Below are positions 36,909-46,388 of a stretch of DNA of 64,000 nucleotides, one piece after another. The DNA is from Bacteriovoracaceae bacterium. Lineage in GTDB: Bacteria > Bdellovibrionota > Bacteriovoracia > Bacteriovoracales > Bacteriovoracaceae. The stretch covers positions 85,344 through 149,343 of the forward strand of contig CANEUH010000007.1 in NCBI GenBank assembly GCA_947441615.1, in the 5' to 3' direction. The stretch's first letter is position 1, and every line of letters starts with the position of its first letter. The notes under the pieces are model-generated. The model saw nothing but the letters and a program-made list of their open reading frames with translations, did no database searches and was not told the origin of the DNA. The translations under genes and the position numbers were made by a program.

Positions 36909-37316
36909 ATGAAATCACTTAAAAGCATCTTCGATGAACAAGATCTGACGTTCTATAAATTTCAGATTTTTGTGAAAGACAATGATAGGACCAAAACGAT
37001 TGGCATGGCATTTCTCAGAGAAGGTCAGACTATTTACACATTAAAGATTTGGTCTTTCCTAAGTGAGAAGTTCTATTTGCTACCTACTAAAGATGATCCT
37101 AAAAAGTTCTTTTTGATGACCAGAGAACCAAACAGGTCAGGATCAAAAAATAAATATCTTTGGAACATCATTGGCAATGCTTCTGCGAATTCGAGTCAAA
37201 CAGAGTTAGTAATTAACTTTGATGTATTAGATAAGAAAATTTATTTGAGCATGTATCCAACAGAAACATTTAATCCAAAAACAAATTCTTCACTTGAGTG
37301 TGAAGTGGCAGCTTAG
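36909..37316 (+). CDS. Hypothetical protein of the conjugation operon
   Basis: 135 residues, no signal peptide, basic, beta-rich (FYKFQIFVKDNDRTKTIGMA ... TLKIWSFLSEKFYLL). I recognise no family. GGGG upstream of the ATG and 17 bp to virB2 place it in the operon. Confidence 0.6.
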   Translation: MKSLKSIFDEQDLTFYKFQIFVKDNDRTKTIGMAFLREGQTIYTLKIWSFLSEKFYLLPTKDDPKKFFLMTREPNRSGSKNKYLWNIIGNASANSSQTELVINFDVLDKKIYLSMYPTETFNPKTNSSLECEVAA

Positions 37317-37333
37317 CTGTCAGGAGAAATAAT

Positions 37334-37621
37334 ATGAAACGAAACGAAACTTTTTTACTGCTTGCATTCATTATTGGCGTGGGGATTATCTTCCCTGACA
37401 TCTCATATGCTGGATTAGAGACAAGCTTAATGGGTATCAAATCAAAGCTAACTGGAGTTATTCTGCCTCTCCTTTCAGTCATCGGCATTGCAATAGCTGG
37501 GATTTCTTTCTTTACCGGAAATCCGAATGCCAAACAACATATTTGCTATTCGATCATTGGTTGCATGATTGGATTTGGTGCTCAAGGAATTGTTGATTTC
37601 ATCTCACAGACAGTCCGGTAG
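37334..37621 (+). CDS. virB2: TrbC/VirB2 family pilin
   Basis: 95 residues with a long signal sequence and two hydrophobic helices (GVILPLLSVIGIAIAGISFF and CYSIIGCMIGFGAQGIVDFI) separated by a short polar loop (TGNPNAKQH), the normal pilin layout. It should be the major pilus subunit. Followed after 6 bp by the VirB3-like gene. Confidence 0.85.
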   Translation: MKRNETFLLLAFIIGVGIIFPDISYAGLETSLMGIKSKLTGVILPLLSVIGIAIAGISFFTGNPNAKQHICYSIIGCMIGFGAQGIVDFISQTVR

Positions 37622-37627
37622 GGAAGG

Positions 37628-37969
37628 ATGGAAGACGATGGTCTATTGACTACCAAAGTTCCGAGGGCCTTAGAGTTAAAGAGTAAATTGTTTGGGTACG
37701 AACTTCCTGATTTGCTCATGATTTTCTTTAACCTGGCAATTACGAACCTTCTATTTGGTGGAACTAGTCTTCGATATCCATTGGTATGGGGAACAACGCT
37801 TTTCTGGGCGTTGCTCCTCTATTTTGCCAAAAAGGGTCGTCCAGACAGTTTCATTCAGCATCTTGGTGAGTTTCTTGTAAGGCCGGCGTACTTCGCGGCG
37901 GGAAGCACTGATCGAATAGCTAGAAAATTTAAGAGGAGAGGTACAAATGCTTCAGAAGAAACAACTTGA
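37628..37969 (+). CDS. virB3: VirB3/TrbD-like inner membrane protein
   Basis: 113 residues with one or two membrane segments around residues 30-70 and the conserved-looking start TTKVPRALELKSKLFGYELP. VirB3 partners the VirB4 ATPase at the inner membrane. Its 3' end overlaps the virB4 start by 23 bp. Good by position and shape, weak by motif. Confidence 0.75.
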   Translation: MEDDGLLTTKVPRALELKSKLFGYELPDLLMIFFNLAITNLLFGGTSLRYPLVWGTTLFWALLLYFAKKGRPDSFIQHLGEFLVRPAYFAAGSTDRIARKFKRRGTNASEETT

Positions 37970-40469
37970 TCCTAGTTTGGCGGAAGAGCTGCCTTACTGG
38001 GATTTTTTTGAAGATCCAAAAGCTCATGCCATTCTGAGTGATGGCTCGTTGGTAGGTGGAATTGAGCTTCAGTTGCTTGATATCGAATGTCTTGATGAGC
38101 GGGACATTAATCATTTCACTATGGGAATTCGATCAGCACTCAATTCAATTTCTGAGGGGGTATGTGTCCAATTTCATTTAACAGTCGGTTCAGATTTTGG
38201 GGATCTGATTGATAAGCATGTAAATGGTAAGCGAAGAGATCTTCACCCACTTGTAAAAAAGATTGCTGATTACAGAGAAACTTCACTGTTAAATTCCCTT
38301 TATGCTGGGGATCTGTATAAGCCGTCACTAAGGATTTTTGTTCGCACACCAATGCAAATGATAAAAAAACCGGGATTTTTAAAGAAGAAAGAAAGCTTTT
38401 CAATTCTTGCATCTGAAAACTATCAAGAGACTCTTGAATTACTTGGGCAGAATCTTGAAGCGTTAAGTTCTTCTTTTAGTTCCTTAGGCTTGAAGGTAAC
38501 CGCACTTGGTAAAGCTCAGTTGATTGACCAAGTTTATTCTTTCATGAATCCAAAAAGAGTAAAAACTGAAGCTTCACCAAAGCTTATCAATTACAGCGAA
38601 GATGACTTAGACAGTACAATTATCCATGAGGAAGCCTGGTTGGCATCTCAGTCTGCTAGAGAACAACTTGTTTTTGGAGATCTTGTACTGGGCTTTGAGC
38701 AATTTACCTTGAACTCATTTTTTCATAAAGTGATAACACTCAAGACTCTTCCTGAAATGACTTTCTCCGGCCAGCTGGCAAATTTTCTGAGATTGCCTTT
38801 TCACTACGATTTATTTCTTTCCTTTGAAGTACCACCCCAAGCTTCAGAGATGTCGAAATTGAATCAAAAGAGGAAAATGGCGCATTCATTAGCTGCTACT
38901 CAAGGAAACAAAGCAAGTGATCTTGAAAGCGAGACAAAGCTATCTTCCACTGAAGAACTAATCCGCGAACTCTTAAGCACCGGACAGCGTATTTACGCGG
39001 CTCAAATGACTATCATTCTAAAGGCCCCAGCTACCAATGAAGGAACTAAAACCCTTAATAGGCAAACAAGGGAAGTACTTTCCAGATTTAGATCTTTACA
39101 GGGTGCCGAGGGACTAGAAGAAACTGTTGGGGCTTGGAAAATTGCCAAAGGGAATTTACCTGTGGCCCCAATTTCACTCGAGAGAGCTAGGAAAATGAAG
39201 ACAAATAACCTGGCTGACTTTCTACCCATTTATGGATCTAGAGAAGGAGACCTGGAGCCAGTAGTTATTTTCAGAAATCGCTTGAATGGTCTAGTGAGTT
39301 TCAATCCCTTTGATCCTGGGCTATCGAACTACAATGCTCTTGTCACAGGTTCCTCTGGTGCAGGGAAAAGTTTCTTGAATAACTGTATCCTGGCCCAAGA
39401 GCTGGCACGGGACCTAAGGGTTTTCATTATTGATATCGGTGGTTCTTACAAAAAGCTTACTGAATCACTAGATGGACAATATCTCGAAGTAAATATTACT
39501 GATGGTTATTGCTTGAACCCGTTTGACATTGCCGACATCGGAATTGGTCCTACAGATCAAAAATTAAAATCTCTGCTCGCAATCGTAGAAAGTATGATTG
39601 TTGAAGATGACAGACCTAAGCTTCCGAAGCTGGAGAAGGTATTACTTGAAAAAGCTATAACTGAGCTTTATCAAGAGAAGCAGAATTCTAATTCGATTCC
39701 AATCCTAACCGACTTAAGAGAAAAGCTGGCTAAATCTCCAGAAACATCGATGCAGCAAATTGCAAAATTACTGTACATGTGGACGGGTAATACCCCTTTT
39801 GGAAAATTGCTTGATGGAATGGGTTCTTTAAAAACAAATTCTTCAATCTGTACTTTTGACTTGAAGGGATTGTCATCTTACCCAGATCTTCAAAGTGTGA
39901 TGATTTTAATTCTTACGGATTTCATTCTTAACCAAGTAGAAGGGGACCGTTCATGCAAAAAGCGAATCATTCTGGACGAAGCATGGGCATTACTTAAATC
40001 AAATGCAGCGGCAAGCTTCATGGAATATTGCGCGAGAACGTTAAGGAAATCAGGATCGGGAATTACATTTATCACTCAAGGAGTGGAAGAAATTGTAAGT
40101 AGTCCTATCGGGGCTGCGATTCTCAACAATACAGCTACAAAGTTCATCATGCTTCAACGTGGAGACTCAGAAATCTTGAGAGATACTCTTAAACTAAATG
40201 ATCAGGAGCTGAGTCTCATTTATTCTCTGGAGCAAAGGAAAGGGGAGTTTTCAGAAGGATTCATGATTGAAGGCGATCACAGACAAGTTGTTAGGATCTT
40301 TCCATCGCCCTTTGAATATTGGCTTTCAACCAGTGATGCAGCTGATAATAATCATTTGGACCAACTAAAACTTAAAGGCTTGAGTCTGTTAGAGGCCATT
40401 GAGGAAGCCGCAGCTAAGTATCCGAAAGGAATTTCTCAAGGGAAATCTCTGATAAAGGAGGTTCAGTGA
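37947..40469 (+). CDS. virB4: VirB4 family conjugation ATPase
   Basis: 840 residues. Walker A GSSGAGKSF (~residue 466-474), Walker B RIILDEAWAL (~672) and the arginine stretch ARTLRKSGSG are in the right order. VirB4 powers pilus assembly and substrate transfer. The ~450-residue N-terminal domain is the usual VirB4 part. Translation is coupled to virB3 upstream (overlap) and to the VirB5-like gene downstream (4 bp overlap). Confidence 0.95.
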   Translation: MLQKKQLDPSLAEELPYWDFFEDPKAHAILSDGSLVGGIELQLLDIECLDERDINHFTMGIRSALNSISEGVCVQFHLTVGSDFGDLIDKHVNGKRRDLHPLVKKIADYRETSLLNSLYAGDLYKPSLRIFVRTPMQMIKKPGFLKKKESFSILASENYQETLELLGQNLEALSSSFSSLGLKVTALGKAQLIDQVYSFMNPKRVKTEASPKLINYSEDDLDSTIIHEEAWLASQSAREQLVFGDLVLGFEQFTLNSFFHKVITLKTLPEMTFSGQLANFLRLPFHYDLFLSFEVPPQASEMSKLNQKRKMAHSLAATQGNKASDLESETKLSSTEELIRELLSTGQRIYAAQMTIILKAPATNEGTKTLNRQTREVLSRFRSLQGAEGLEETVGAWKIAKGNLPVAPISLERARKMKTNNLADFLPIYGSREGDLEPVVIFRNRLNGLVSFNPFDPGLSNYNALVTGSSGAGKSFLNNCILAQELARDLRVFIIDIGGSYKKLTESLDGQYLEVNITDGYCLNPFDIADIGIGPTDQKLKSLLAIVESMIVEDDRPKLPKLEKVLLEKAITELYQEKQNSNSIPILTDLREKLAKSPETSMQQIAKLLYMWTGNTPFGKLLDGMGSLKTNSSICTFDLKGLSSYPDLQSVMILILTDFILNQVEGDRSCKKRIILDEAWALLKSNAAASFMEYCARTLRKSGSGITFITQGVEEIVSSPIGAAILNNTATKFIMLQRGDSEILRDTLKLNDQELSLIYSLEQRKGEFSEGFMIEGDHRQVVRIFPSPFEYWLSTSDAADNNHLDQLKLKGLSLLEAIEEAAAKYPKGISQGKSLIKEVQ

Positions 40470-41170
40470 GAAATTTGCGTAAAGTTCTATTGACCATTAT
40501 TTTAAGCTTTACCCTCATGATTCCAAAACCTGCGAAGGCAGACATGTTCGGAGGGGATGTAGTGATTCTTGCAAAGATCTTGATCCAAACTATTCAGCAA
40601 TTGCAGCAATTAAAAATGATCTTTGAAACAGGGAAAGATTCCTTGTCTTTAATGAGGGAGATCAACAGAGGCATTCGAAACGGACTTGAGATTATAAGAA
40701 TTTTAAATCCTAAATTCAATCCTGGTATTTATGGTGGTCTGGATAACGCTGAAAGTGTTCAGCGAGCTATTGAAGACCTCTATGGCGCGATTCCACAAAC
40801 CAGCGAGTATCGGATACAAGAAGCGCAGGACAGAGCAGCCTCGGAAAGTATTGCCATGAACGGATCGCTATTTCGTTACGCTGACGATGTAGATCTTGAG
40901 GCGAAAAGGATCATTTCACATGCACAAGCTGTGAATCCTCAAGGAGCTGCAAAGTTAACTGCTGAATCAATTGCCATTCTCATTGGAGTGAGTACTCAGG
41001 TTTTAAGAACTAATTCGATGATGTTAAAAATGATGGGGCAGAACATGGCCTTGTCCAATCGAAAAGAAAAGCTTCAATCTTCACAATTCAAGACTCAGTA
41101 TCAGGAAATTTCATCTGGTTTGGGAAATCTTCCCAAGAAGATTAAGTTAAAGGCCCTTGGGGATAATTAA
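40466..41170 (+). CDS. VirB5/TrbJ-like protein
   Basis: 234 residues with signal peptide ending around AKA, mainly long helices (ILIQTIQQLQQLKMIFETGK ... ESIAMNGSLFRYA). VirB5/TrbJ are minor pilus tip proteins in the periplasm. The helical pattern and operon position support this; the family is not strongly conserved. Confidence 0.75.
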   Translation: MRNLRKVLLTIILSFTLMIPKPAKADMFGGDVVILAKILIQTIQQLQQLKMIFETGKDSLSLMREINRGIRNGLEIIRILNPKFNPGIYGGLDNAESVQRAIEDLYGAIPQTSEYRIQEAQDRAASESIAMNGSLFRYADDVDLEAKRIISHAQAVNPQGAAKLTAESIAILIGVSTQVLRTNSMMLKMMGQNMALSNRKEKLQSSQFKTQYQEISSGLGNLPKKIKLKALGDN

Positions 41171-41181
41171 GGAGATCATCA

Positions 41182-42066
41182 ATGCCACAGTTTGAACTGC
41201 TCGGATCTTTGATGAACGATTTACATCAAGAATTTGTTAGGATGTTTTATTTACTGCTTCCTGTCTTCTTTTTATTGGCAGTGGCGATTGCTTGGTTCCG
41301 TTCACCTGCTGGAAGTCCTGAGTTTCTTGATATTCTTAAAAGGACTGTCGTTGCTACCATTCTGTTAGTTGCATTTCCCGATATTAGCAAAGCAATTTTA
41401 AATGTTGCAGATGCCATTGCTTTAAGGATTGATGAGCTAAATGGAATTGATGCCGTTCTAAAAATGGCTGAGGAAAAGTCTGAAGGCTATACGTTCTCAG
41501 CAACTAGTCTATTACTTCAATTCGATGATCTCATTATTGCGACTCTCTCAATCCTAAGTTATATCGTTCTCTTTGTAGCACGTTATTTAACGATTGCGAT
41601 GTACCATTTCTTCTGGCTGTTTTTTATGGTTTCATCTCCATTATTGATTCTTTTTCATCTTTTTGAAGGCACTTCTCAAATTACCAGGAATTTATTCTCG
41701 GGGATGATTGAAGTTGCCTGCTGGAAAATCGTTTGGGCCATTCTAGGTGCAATGCTAACTTCATTGGCATTCGGAGATGCTTATCAAGCTGAAGGAAGTT
41801 ATCTAACTATTGTTGTAATGAATTTCGTAATTGCATCTGCCATGCTTATGACCCCAATGATGGTGAGGTCTGTTTCAAGTGGGGGGATTCAGTCTATGTC
41901 TTCAAAGATTGGAACCGCTGCCGTAGCTGCTGTTGTTGCAGCCCCCTTAAAGATTTCTCAGCTCGCATCTTTCGAAAAGACATCTCGTAAAGCCATAGGA
42001 TCAGTTGGTACTAAGACTATGAATCGGGCCACCGACTTGAAACAAAGTCGAATGCATAGGAAATAA
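41182..42066 (+). CDS. VirB6/TrbL-like polytopic membrane protein
   Basis: 294 residues with about six membrane segments between ~15 and 235 and a polar basic C-terminal tail. Members of this family form the inner-membrane part of the DNA channel. Preceded by AAGGAGATC. Homology assigned by topology and order. Confidence 0.8.
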   Translation: MPQFELLGSLMNDLHQEFVRMFYLLLPVFFLLAVAIAWFRSPAGSPEFLDILKRTVVATILLVAFPDISKAILNVADAIALRIDELNGIDAVLKMAEEKSEGYTFSATSLLLQFDDLIIATLSILSYIVLFVARYLTIAMYHFFWLFFMVSSPLLILFHLFEGTSQITRNLFSGMIEVACWKIVWAILGAMLTSLAFGDAYQAEGSYLTIVVMNFVIASAMLMTPMMVRSVSSGGIQSMSSKIGTAAVAAVVAAPLKISQLASFEKTSRKAIGSVGTKTMNRATDLKQSRMHRK

Positions 42067-42091
42067 TAATAAATTTTACTTTGAGGTATCC

Positions 42092-42676
42092 ATGAGCACC
42101 ACTGGCCATCTGCAATCTGCACGATTTCCTAAACTGTTGAGTGACCTTTTGCACTCCAATCAGTTTCTCAAGATGTTTTCATTCTATGCGCTGACTTTGA
42201 CCCTAGTAACATTAATTGCTCTTTTCTTTGTTGCTTATAAAGCTCCTCAAGTGATTACTCTGAATACTGAAGGGAAAGCCTTAGTGTCAGGTGAAAAACC
42301 GAAAGCACAAACTTTAGTCTCTGAAGCAATCAAGGATTATATCCGGCTTAGGTATAACTGGTCTCCAGCAAGTGTGGATTCTAGCCTTAAATCTTCTGAG
42401 TCATTTATCATGCCAACCACGCTGAAAGCCTTTCAGGAAGCTCTTTCCAAGGTCACAAGATTCTCAAAAGAGAAAGGAGTTTCCCAAACTGTTTATGTGG
42501 ACAAGATCATAGTGGACATTAACAAAAAGGTTGCTCAGATAACTGGGAATAGAATTACATCTATCCAAGGAATGAAAGCAGCCGGTGATCTGAAACTAGA
42601 AATATCTTTTGAATCGGGAGCACATACCAAAGAAAATCCATGGGGTGTTTATATCGTCAAAGAAAGGGAGGAATAA
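42092..42676 (+). CDS. VirB8/TraE-like inner membrane protein
   Basis: 194 residues; one membrane segment (~residues 28-48, FSFYALTLTLVTLIALFFVA) then a periplasmic alpha/beta domain. Size and layout match TraE/TrbF/VirB8 proteins, which bridge the inner membrane to the channel core. Directly upstream of the VirB9-like gene with no gap. Confidence 0.7.
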   Translation: MSTTGHLQSARFPKLLSDLLHSNQFLKMFSFYALTLTLVTLIALFFVAYKAPQVITLNTEGKALVSGEKPKAQTLVSEAIKDYIRLRYNWSPASVDSSLKSSESFIMPTTLKAFQEALSKVTRFSKEKGVSQTVYVDKIIVDINKKVAQITGNRITSIQGMKAAGDLKLEISFESGAHTKENPWGVYIVKEREE

Positions 42677-43378
42677 ATGCTGAGAATAATTTTGGGATTT
42701 TTCTTAATGAACAACGCATGGGGAGAACGAGTTAGGCATGTAGAGGTGAAAGGCGATCAAATCGTAACTGTTAGAACTAGTATTGGAATAGCCACCATTA
42801 TCCAGGTTCCTGATAGGCCTAACAGTGTTGTCGTAGGTGATCAGGATTCATTTAAGGTGGAATATCTTGATCAGGCCATCACCATTAAGCCTCTTACCAG
42901 CAGTTCTAGGAGTAATCTTTATGTTTATACAGACTGGCGACGATTTAACATTGAGTTAATAACTGGACCTCAGAGTTCAGCAGACTATGTTGTCTATTTG
43001 AAACCACCAAAATCGATTAAGCAGCCTCCGATTACTTGGATGTCTTATCGGAATTCTTTGAGAAGTGGAAATATTCAATTTGCAGTTAAAAGAATTGGCA
43101 TCTTTTCTAATACTTTATTAATGGTTGAGTTTGATCTGACTTCTACCAAGAAAGCATCTTTTGATCCGGGCTCTGTATGGTTAACCCAAAATGGTGACAA
43201 CAAACCCATACATAATTTGATTTTGAATACTCTTGAAATTTCACCTGGTCACAAGGTCTCAGGACTTCTGCAAATTAAGAAGTCGGACTTACTAGCTAAT
43301 GATCCGTTTAGAATCGAAATCCGAAGAGACAAAACTTCGTTTTTGACTGTACCGGGGGTTCATACATGGAAGTTCTGA
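42677..43378 (+). CDS. VirB9/TraK-like protein
   Basis: 233 residues; signal peptide (MLRIILGFFLMNNAWG) and a beta-rich body with the stretch PDRPNSVVVGDQDSFKVEYL typical of VirB9/TraK N-terminal domains. Forms the outer-membrane core together with VirB10. It overlaps the virB10 start by 13 bp. Confidence 0.75.
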   Translation: MLRIILGFFLMNNAWGERVRHVEVKGDQIVTVRTSIGIATIIQVPDRPNSVVVGDQDSFKVEYLDQAITIKPLTSSSRSNLYVYTDWRRFNIELITGPQSSADYVVYLKPPKSIKQPPITWMSYRNSLRSGNIQFAVKRIGIFSNTLLMVEFDLTSTKKASFDPGSVWLTQNGDNKPIHNLILNTLEISPGHKVSGLLQIKKSDLLANDPFRIEIRRDKTSFLTVPGVHTWKF

Positions 43379-44322
43379 CTGGAATTCAAAGTTATTTCCT
43401 TAAAGAGCCAAGACCCTTTACATCAAAAAGAGATCTCAATTGGGTCAAAGTAAAAATTTTCTCTATTACTATTATTTTGACCTTTGTAGTTGCGATTTTA
43501 GTATGGCCGACACCTCAACCTGATCAGCTTGTATTTCACGAGAAAGGAGACGCTTTCAATGGAATAAGAGGGGAACCCTCAGATCCAACTCATGAAACGG
43601 CAAAACAGTTACAAGAAGCCAGGGGCGGGGAACAGCGCATTCATGAATCATTAGATTATTTGTATCAGAAAGATCCAGATTCAACTAGCGGGGGTGGAGG
43701 CAATCAACTTAACAGAAACTCAGGCATGATTATCTCTCGCAATGGATTCGATAGTCGAACCCAGCTATCTCCAGGGACTCGAATTAGGATTTTGCTGGTT
43801 CAAGGAGTAACGGTGGAAACTCAGGCAATGCCGATTATTGGCAAAGTTGTGAAAGACGTACAAACAGAAAATGGGGTTGCCATTCCTGCGGATTCAAAAG
43901 TTATGGGAGATGTTTCATTTGATCCTGACAGTGAAAGAACGACAGTCATATGGCGCTCAATTATCTTACCTGATGGTCGGGAAAGACCTTTTTCGGCACA
44001 AGGAATGGGAGGAGATGGCCACTTGGGGGTGAACGCCAAAGTTCATTCAATGGGAGTAAGAAATGTTATGGGGCAGACTTTAACCAAATTTGTAGGGGCC
44101 TATGCAGCAGGTTCTATCAATACGGGAGCTTTTGGTGCGAATCCTGGGGGCAATAAAAACGGCTTCAAGAATGCAATCGCTGAAACAGCGAGCGAAAGGG
44201 CAAATGCTATGGGTGAGTCACTCCAAAAAGAAAGAAAGTGGGTGGAGTTAGAGGCTGGTTCAGAAATCATGTCTGTTCTGAATCAACCTTTCTCCTTTAG
44301 AGAGCCCGGTGGAGTAAATTAA
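43366..44322 (+). CDS. virB10: VirB10/TraB/TrbI-like protein
   Basis: 318 residues; one membrane segment (~residues 27-45), a Gly/Pro-rich linker (TSGGGGNQLN) and the C-terminal beta-barrel domain with AIPADSKVMGDVSFDPDSER and QTLTKFVGAYAAGSINTG. VirB10 spans both membranes and opens the channel. The order and motifs are good. ATG/TGA overlap with virD4. Confidence 0.88.
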   Translation: MEVLTGIQSYFLKEPRPFTSKRDLNWVKVKIFSITIILTFVVAILVWPTPQPDQLVFHEKGDAFNGIRGEPSDPTHETAKQLQEARGGEQRIHESLDYLYQKDPDSTSGGGGNQLNRNSGMIISRNGFDSRTQLSPGTRIRILLVQGVTVETQAMPIIGKVVKDVQTENGVAIPADSKVMGDVSFDPDSERTTVIWRSIILPDGRERPFSAQGMGGDGHLGVNAKVHSMGVRNVMGQTLTKFVGAYAAGSINTGAFGANPGGNKNGFKNAIAETASERANAMGESLQKERKWVELEAGSEIMSVLNQPFSFREPGGVN

Positions 44323-45929
44323 TGAGCTCTGGACCTGTGACAGGGATTCCAATTGAACAATTAATTTTTGGTTCAGGTTTGATTTTAGCACTAATTAAAG
44401 GGTATGAACTCTTCCTGAAATGGTATCGAACTTCAAATCACAGATACGTTTTTTTTCTATGCATTTTTTTGTTAGTCATCCTTTCATCAGTTTTATTCTG
44501 GGAAAAAATTAGTTCAATCATAAAAAAGAAGAAACATGAAAGGATGGTTATTGCTAAGGATAATGATTCTGTCTTTTGCGGTGTAACTGATAATAATGAG
44601 GATGTCTGGATTAAGCCAAAGCAAAGAACAATGCATACTCAGATTATCGGTACAACCAATGCTGGAAAAACTGAGAGCGTAATAATTCCTTGGGCCATTC
44701 ATGATATTTACAAAGGACGAGGGCTCATCTTAATTGATGGAAAAGCTGATAATTCACTTTTAGATAAACTTTGGGCATATGTTTCTAAAGCCAACCGGAA
44801 AGATGACTTTAAGCTATTTAGCTTAGGGCATCGGGATTCATCTCAGCAATTTAATCCACTTGTTGGTGGTACTGCCGAAGAAATAACTGAAAGAGTGTTC
44901 AATGCCTTTGAATTTGAAAACCCTTATTATCGAAGTTTGCAGTATGAAGTCATGAATCAGGTAATGAGAATATTCGAGAATTCTCAGACGCCTGTAACCT
45001 TTCAAAGATTATATCAAACGATCAGTGATCCGAGCATGCTAAAAAGTATGAAGCTAAAAGTTGAGGATGAAGGGCTCAAAGATTGGATGAACTGGTTTAT
45101 TGACTTACCCCACAAGGATAGAGAGACAAGGACAAGCGGATTACTTACGGCTATTGGGCATTTTGCATTTGGTGCTAATGCCGAGTTGTTTAATTCTGTT
45201 GAAGGTGCAATCAATCTGGATGAAGCATTAAGAAAAAATCAGATTATATACTTTCAACTTCCAGTGTTGCTATCACCGTTTCTGGGTAAAGCCACGGGTA
45301 AGATGGTGTTGCAGTCTTTGCAAGCTGCTGTGGCTAACAGGCACCGAAATTCGAAGGAGGTGGAAAAAAAGTTCTTTAGTGTATTTCTAGACGATTTTTC
45401 GGAATATCTCTACCCAGGGTTCGTGTCTGTTTTGAACAAGTCACGATCAGCGAATGTTGCCATCGTATTCGCTCATCAAGCTTTGGGTGATATTCAAACT
45501 TTAGGGGAGCCAATAGCGAATTCTATTCTTACCAACTCAAACTTGAAAGTTTTCATGAGAGGAAATACTCCAGACTCTGCTGAGTACTTCTCTAAAGTAA
45601 TTGGGACCAAATCATCCACTAAGTTCACTGAGAGACAAAAAAAGAACAACTTTGGTACTGATAAAAGTGGGGATGTGTCCGCGAGGGAAGTCGAAGAATT
45701 TGTTGTTCACCCCAACGCCTTCAAAAGAGATTTGGGAGTCGGGGAGGCAATAGTTGTTATACCTCATGAAAGGGGTGCTAAAACTTTGAAGATAAAATTT
45801 CAAAAAATTGATGATCTCGCTCCAGAAGATTTACCCAAAGTTCAAAAGAACTTAACGCCTTTACTTTCATTTAATCGAAAAGAAATTGAAAAATCAGAGA
45901 GTGCGACACCATTTGATAAAACCCCTTAA
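44322..45929 (+). CDS. virD4: Type IV coupling protein (VirD4/TraD-like)
   Basis: 535 residues; two N-terminal membrane segments, Walker A IGTTNAGKTESVI (~110), ILIDGKADNSLL, Walker B-like FFSVFLDDFSEYLYPG and later NSILTNSNLKVFMRG. Coupling proteins bring the relaxase-DNA complex to the channel. This defines the element as conjugative rather than a protein-only secretion system. Its N-terminus overlaps virB10 by 1 base. Confidence 0.93.
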   Translation: MSSGPVTGIPIEQLIFGSGLILALIKGYELFLKWYRTSNHRYVFFLCIFLLVILSSVLFWEKISSIIKKKKHERMVIAKDNDSVFCGVTDNNEDVWIKPKQRTMHTQIIGTTNAGKTESVIIPWAIHDIYKGRGLILIDGKADNSLLDKLWAYVSKANRKDDFKLFSLGHRDSSQQFNPLVGGTAEEITERVFNAFEFENPYYRSLQYEVMNQVMRIFENSQTPVTFQRLYQTISDPSMLKSMKLKVEDEGLKDWMNWFIDLPHKDRETRTSGLLTAIGHFAFGANAELFNSVEGAINLDEALRKNQIIYFQLPVLLSPFLGKATGKMVLQSLQAAVANRHRNSKEVEKKFFSVFLDDFSEYLYPGFVSVLNKSRSANVAIVFAHQALGDIQTLGEPIANSILTNSNLKVFMRGNTPDSAEYFSKVIGTKSSTKFTERQKKNNFGTDKSGDVSAREVEEFVVHPNAFKRDLGVGEAIVVIPHERGAKTLKIKFQKIDDLAPEDLPKVQKNLTPLLSFNRKEIEKSESATPFDKTP

Positions 45930-45941
45930 CACAGGAGATTT

Positions 45942-46388
45942 ATGAAACGGTTTTTAGTTACCCTACAATGGAAGCAGCTGATGGCCTTGTTTATGGCCGT
46001 CGTATTGATGAGTAGCTGCTCGTCGAGAGAAAAGAGTACCGGACTAGGAGCCTCACTGGGCGCAGGAATGGGGGCAGCCCTTGGAGGTATTATTGATCCT
46101 GGTAAAAATGGTAAGTATCGTACACGCAATGTCATTGTAGGGGCCACGGTAGGTGCCATTGCTGGAGGTTTTACTGGTTCAAGTCTCTTTGATCAGAAAG
46201 AACAAGAGAAAGAAATCCATGAATTAAGAAATCAGTCAAAGGCTTCTGGTAGAGCGCCAGCTCCGCCGGAGTTGCAACAACCAAAGGTAGAGGCTCAGTG
46301 GGTAGAGAGTAAAGTAGTCGGCAACAAATGGATTGAAGGCCACTATGAGTACATTATCTCTGAGCCAACCAGGTGGGCGGCTCAATGA
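45942..46388 (+). CDS. Glycine-zipper lipoprotein
   Basis: 148 residues; MKRFLVTLQWKQLMALFMAV with lipobox SSC, then a glycine-zipper hairpin (GASLGAGMGAALGGII ... VIVGATVGAIAGGFTGSS) which may insert in the outer membrane. TraT-type or OmpA-adjacent lipoproteins look like this; it could block entry of the same element (surface exclusion). The function is inferred. It overlaps the next gene by 4 bp (ATGA). Confidence 0.7.
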   Translation: MKRFLVTLQWKQLMALFMAVVLMSSCSSREKSTGLGASLGAGMGAALGGIIDPGKNGKYRTRNVIVGATVGAIAGGFTGSSLFDQKEQEKEIHELRNQSKASGRAPAPPELQQPKVEAQWVESKVVGNKWIEGHYEYIISEPTRWAAQ

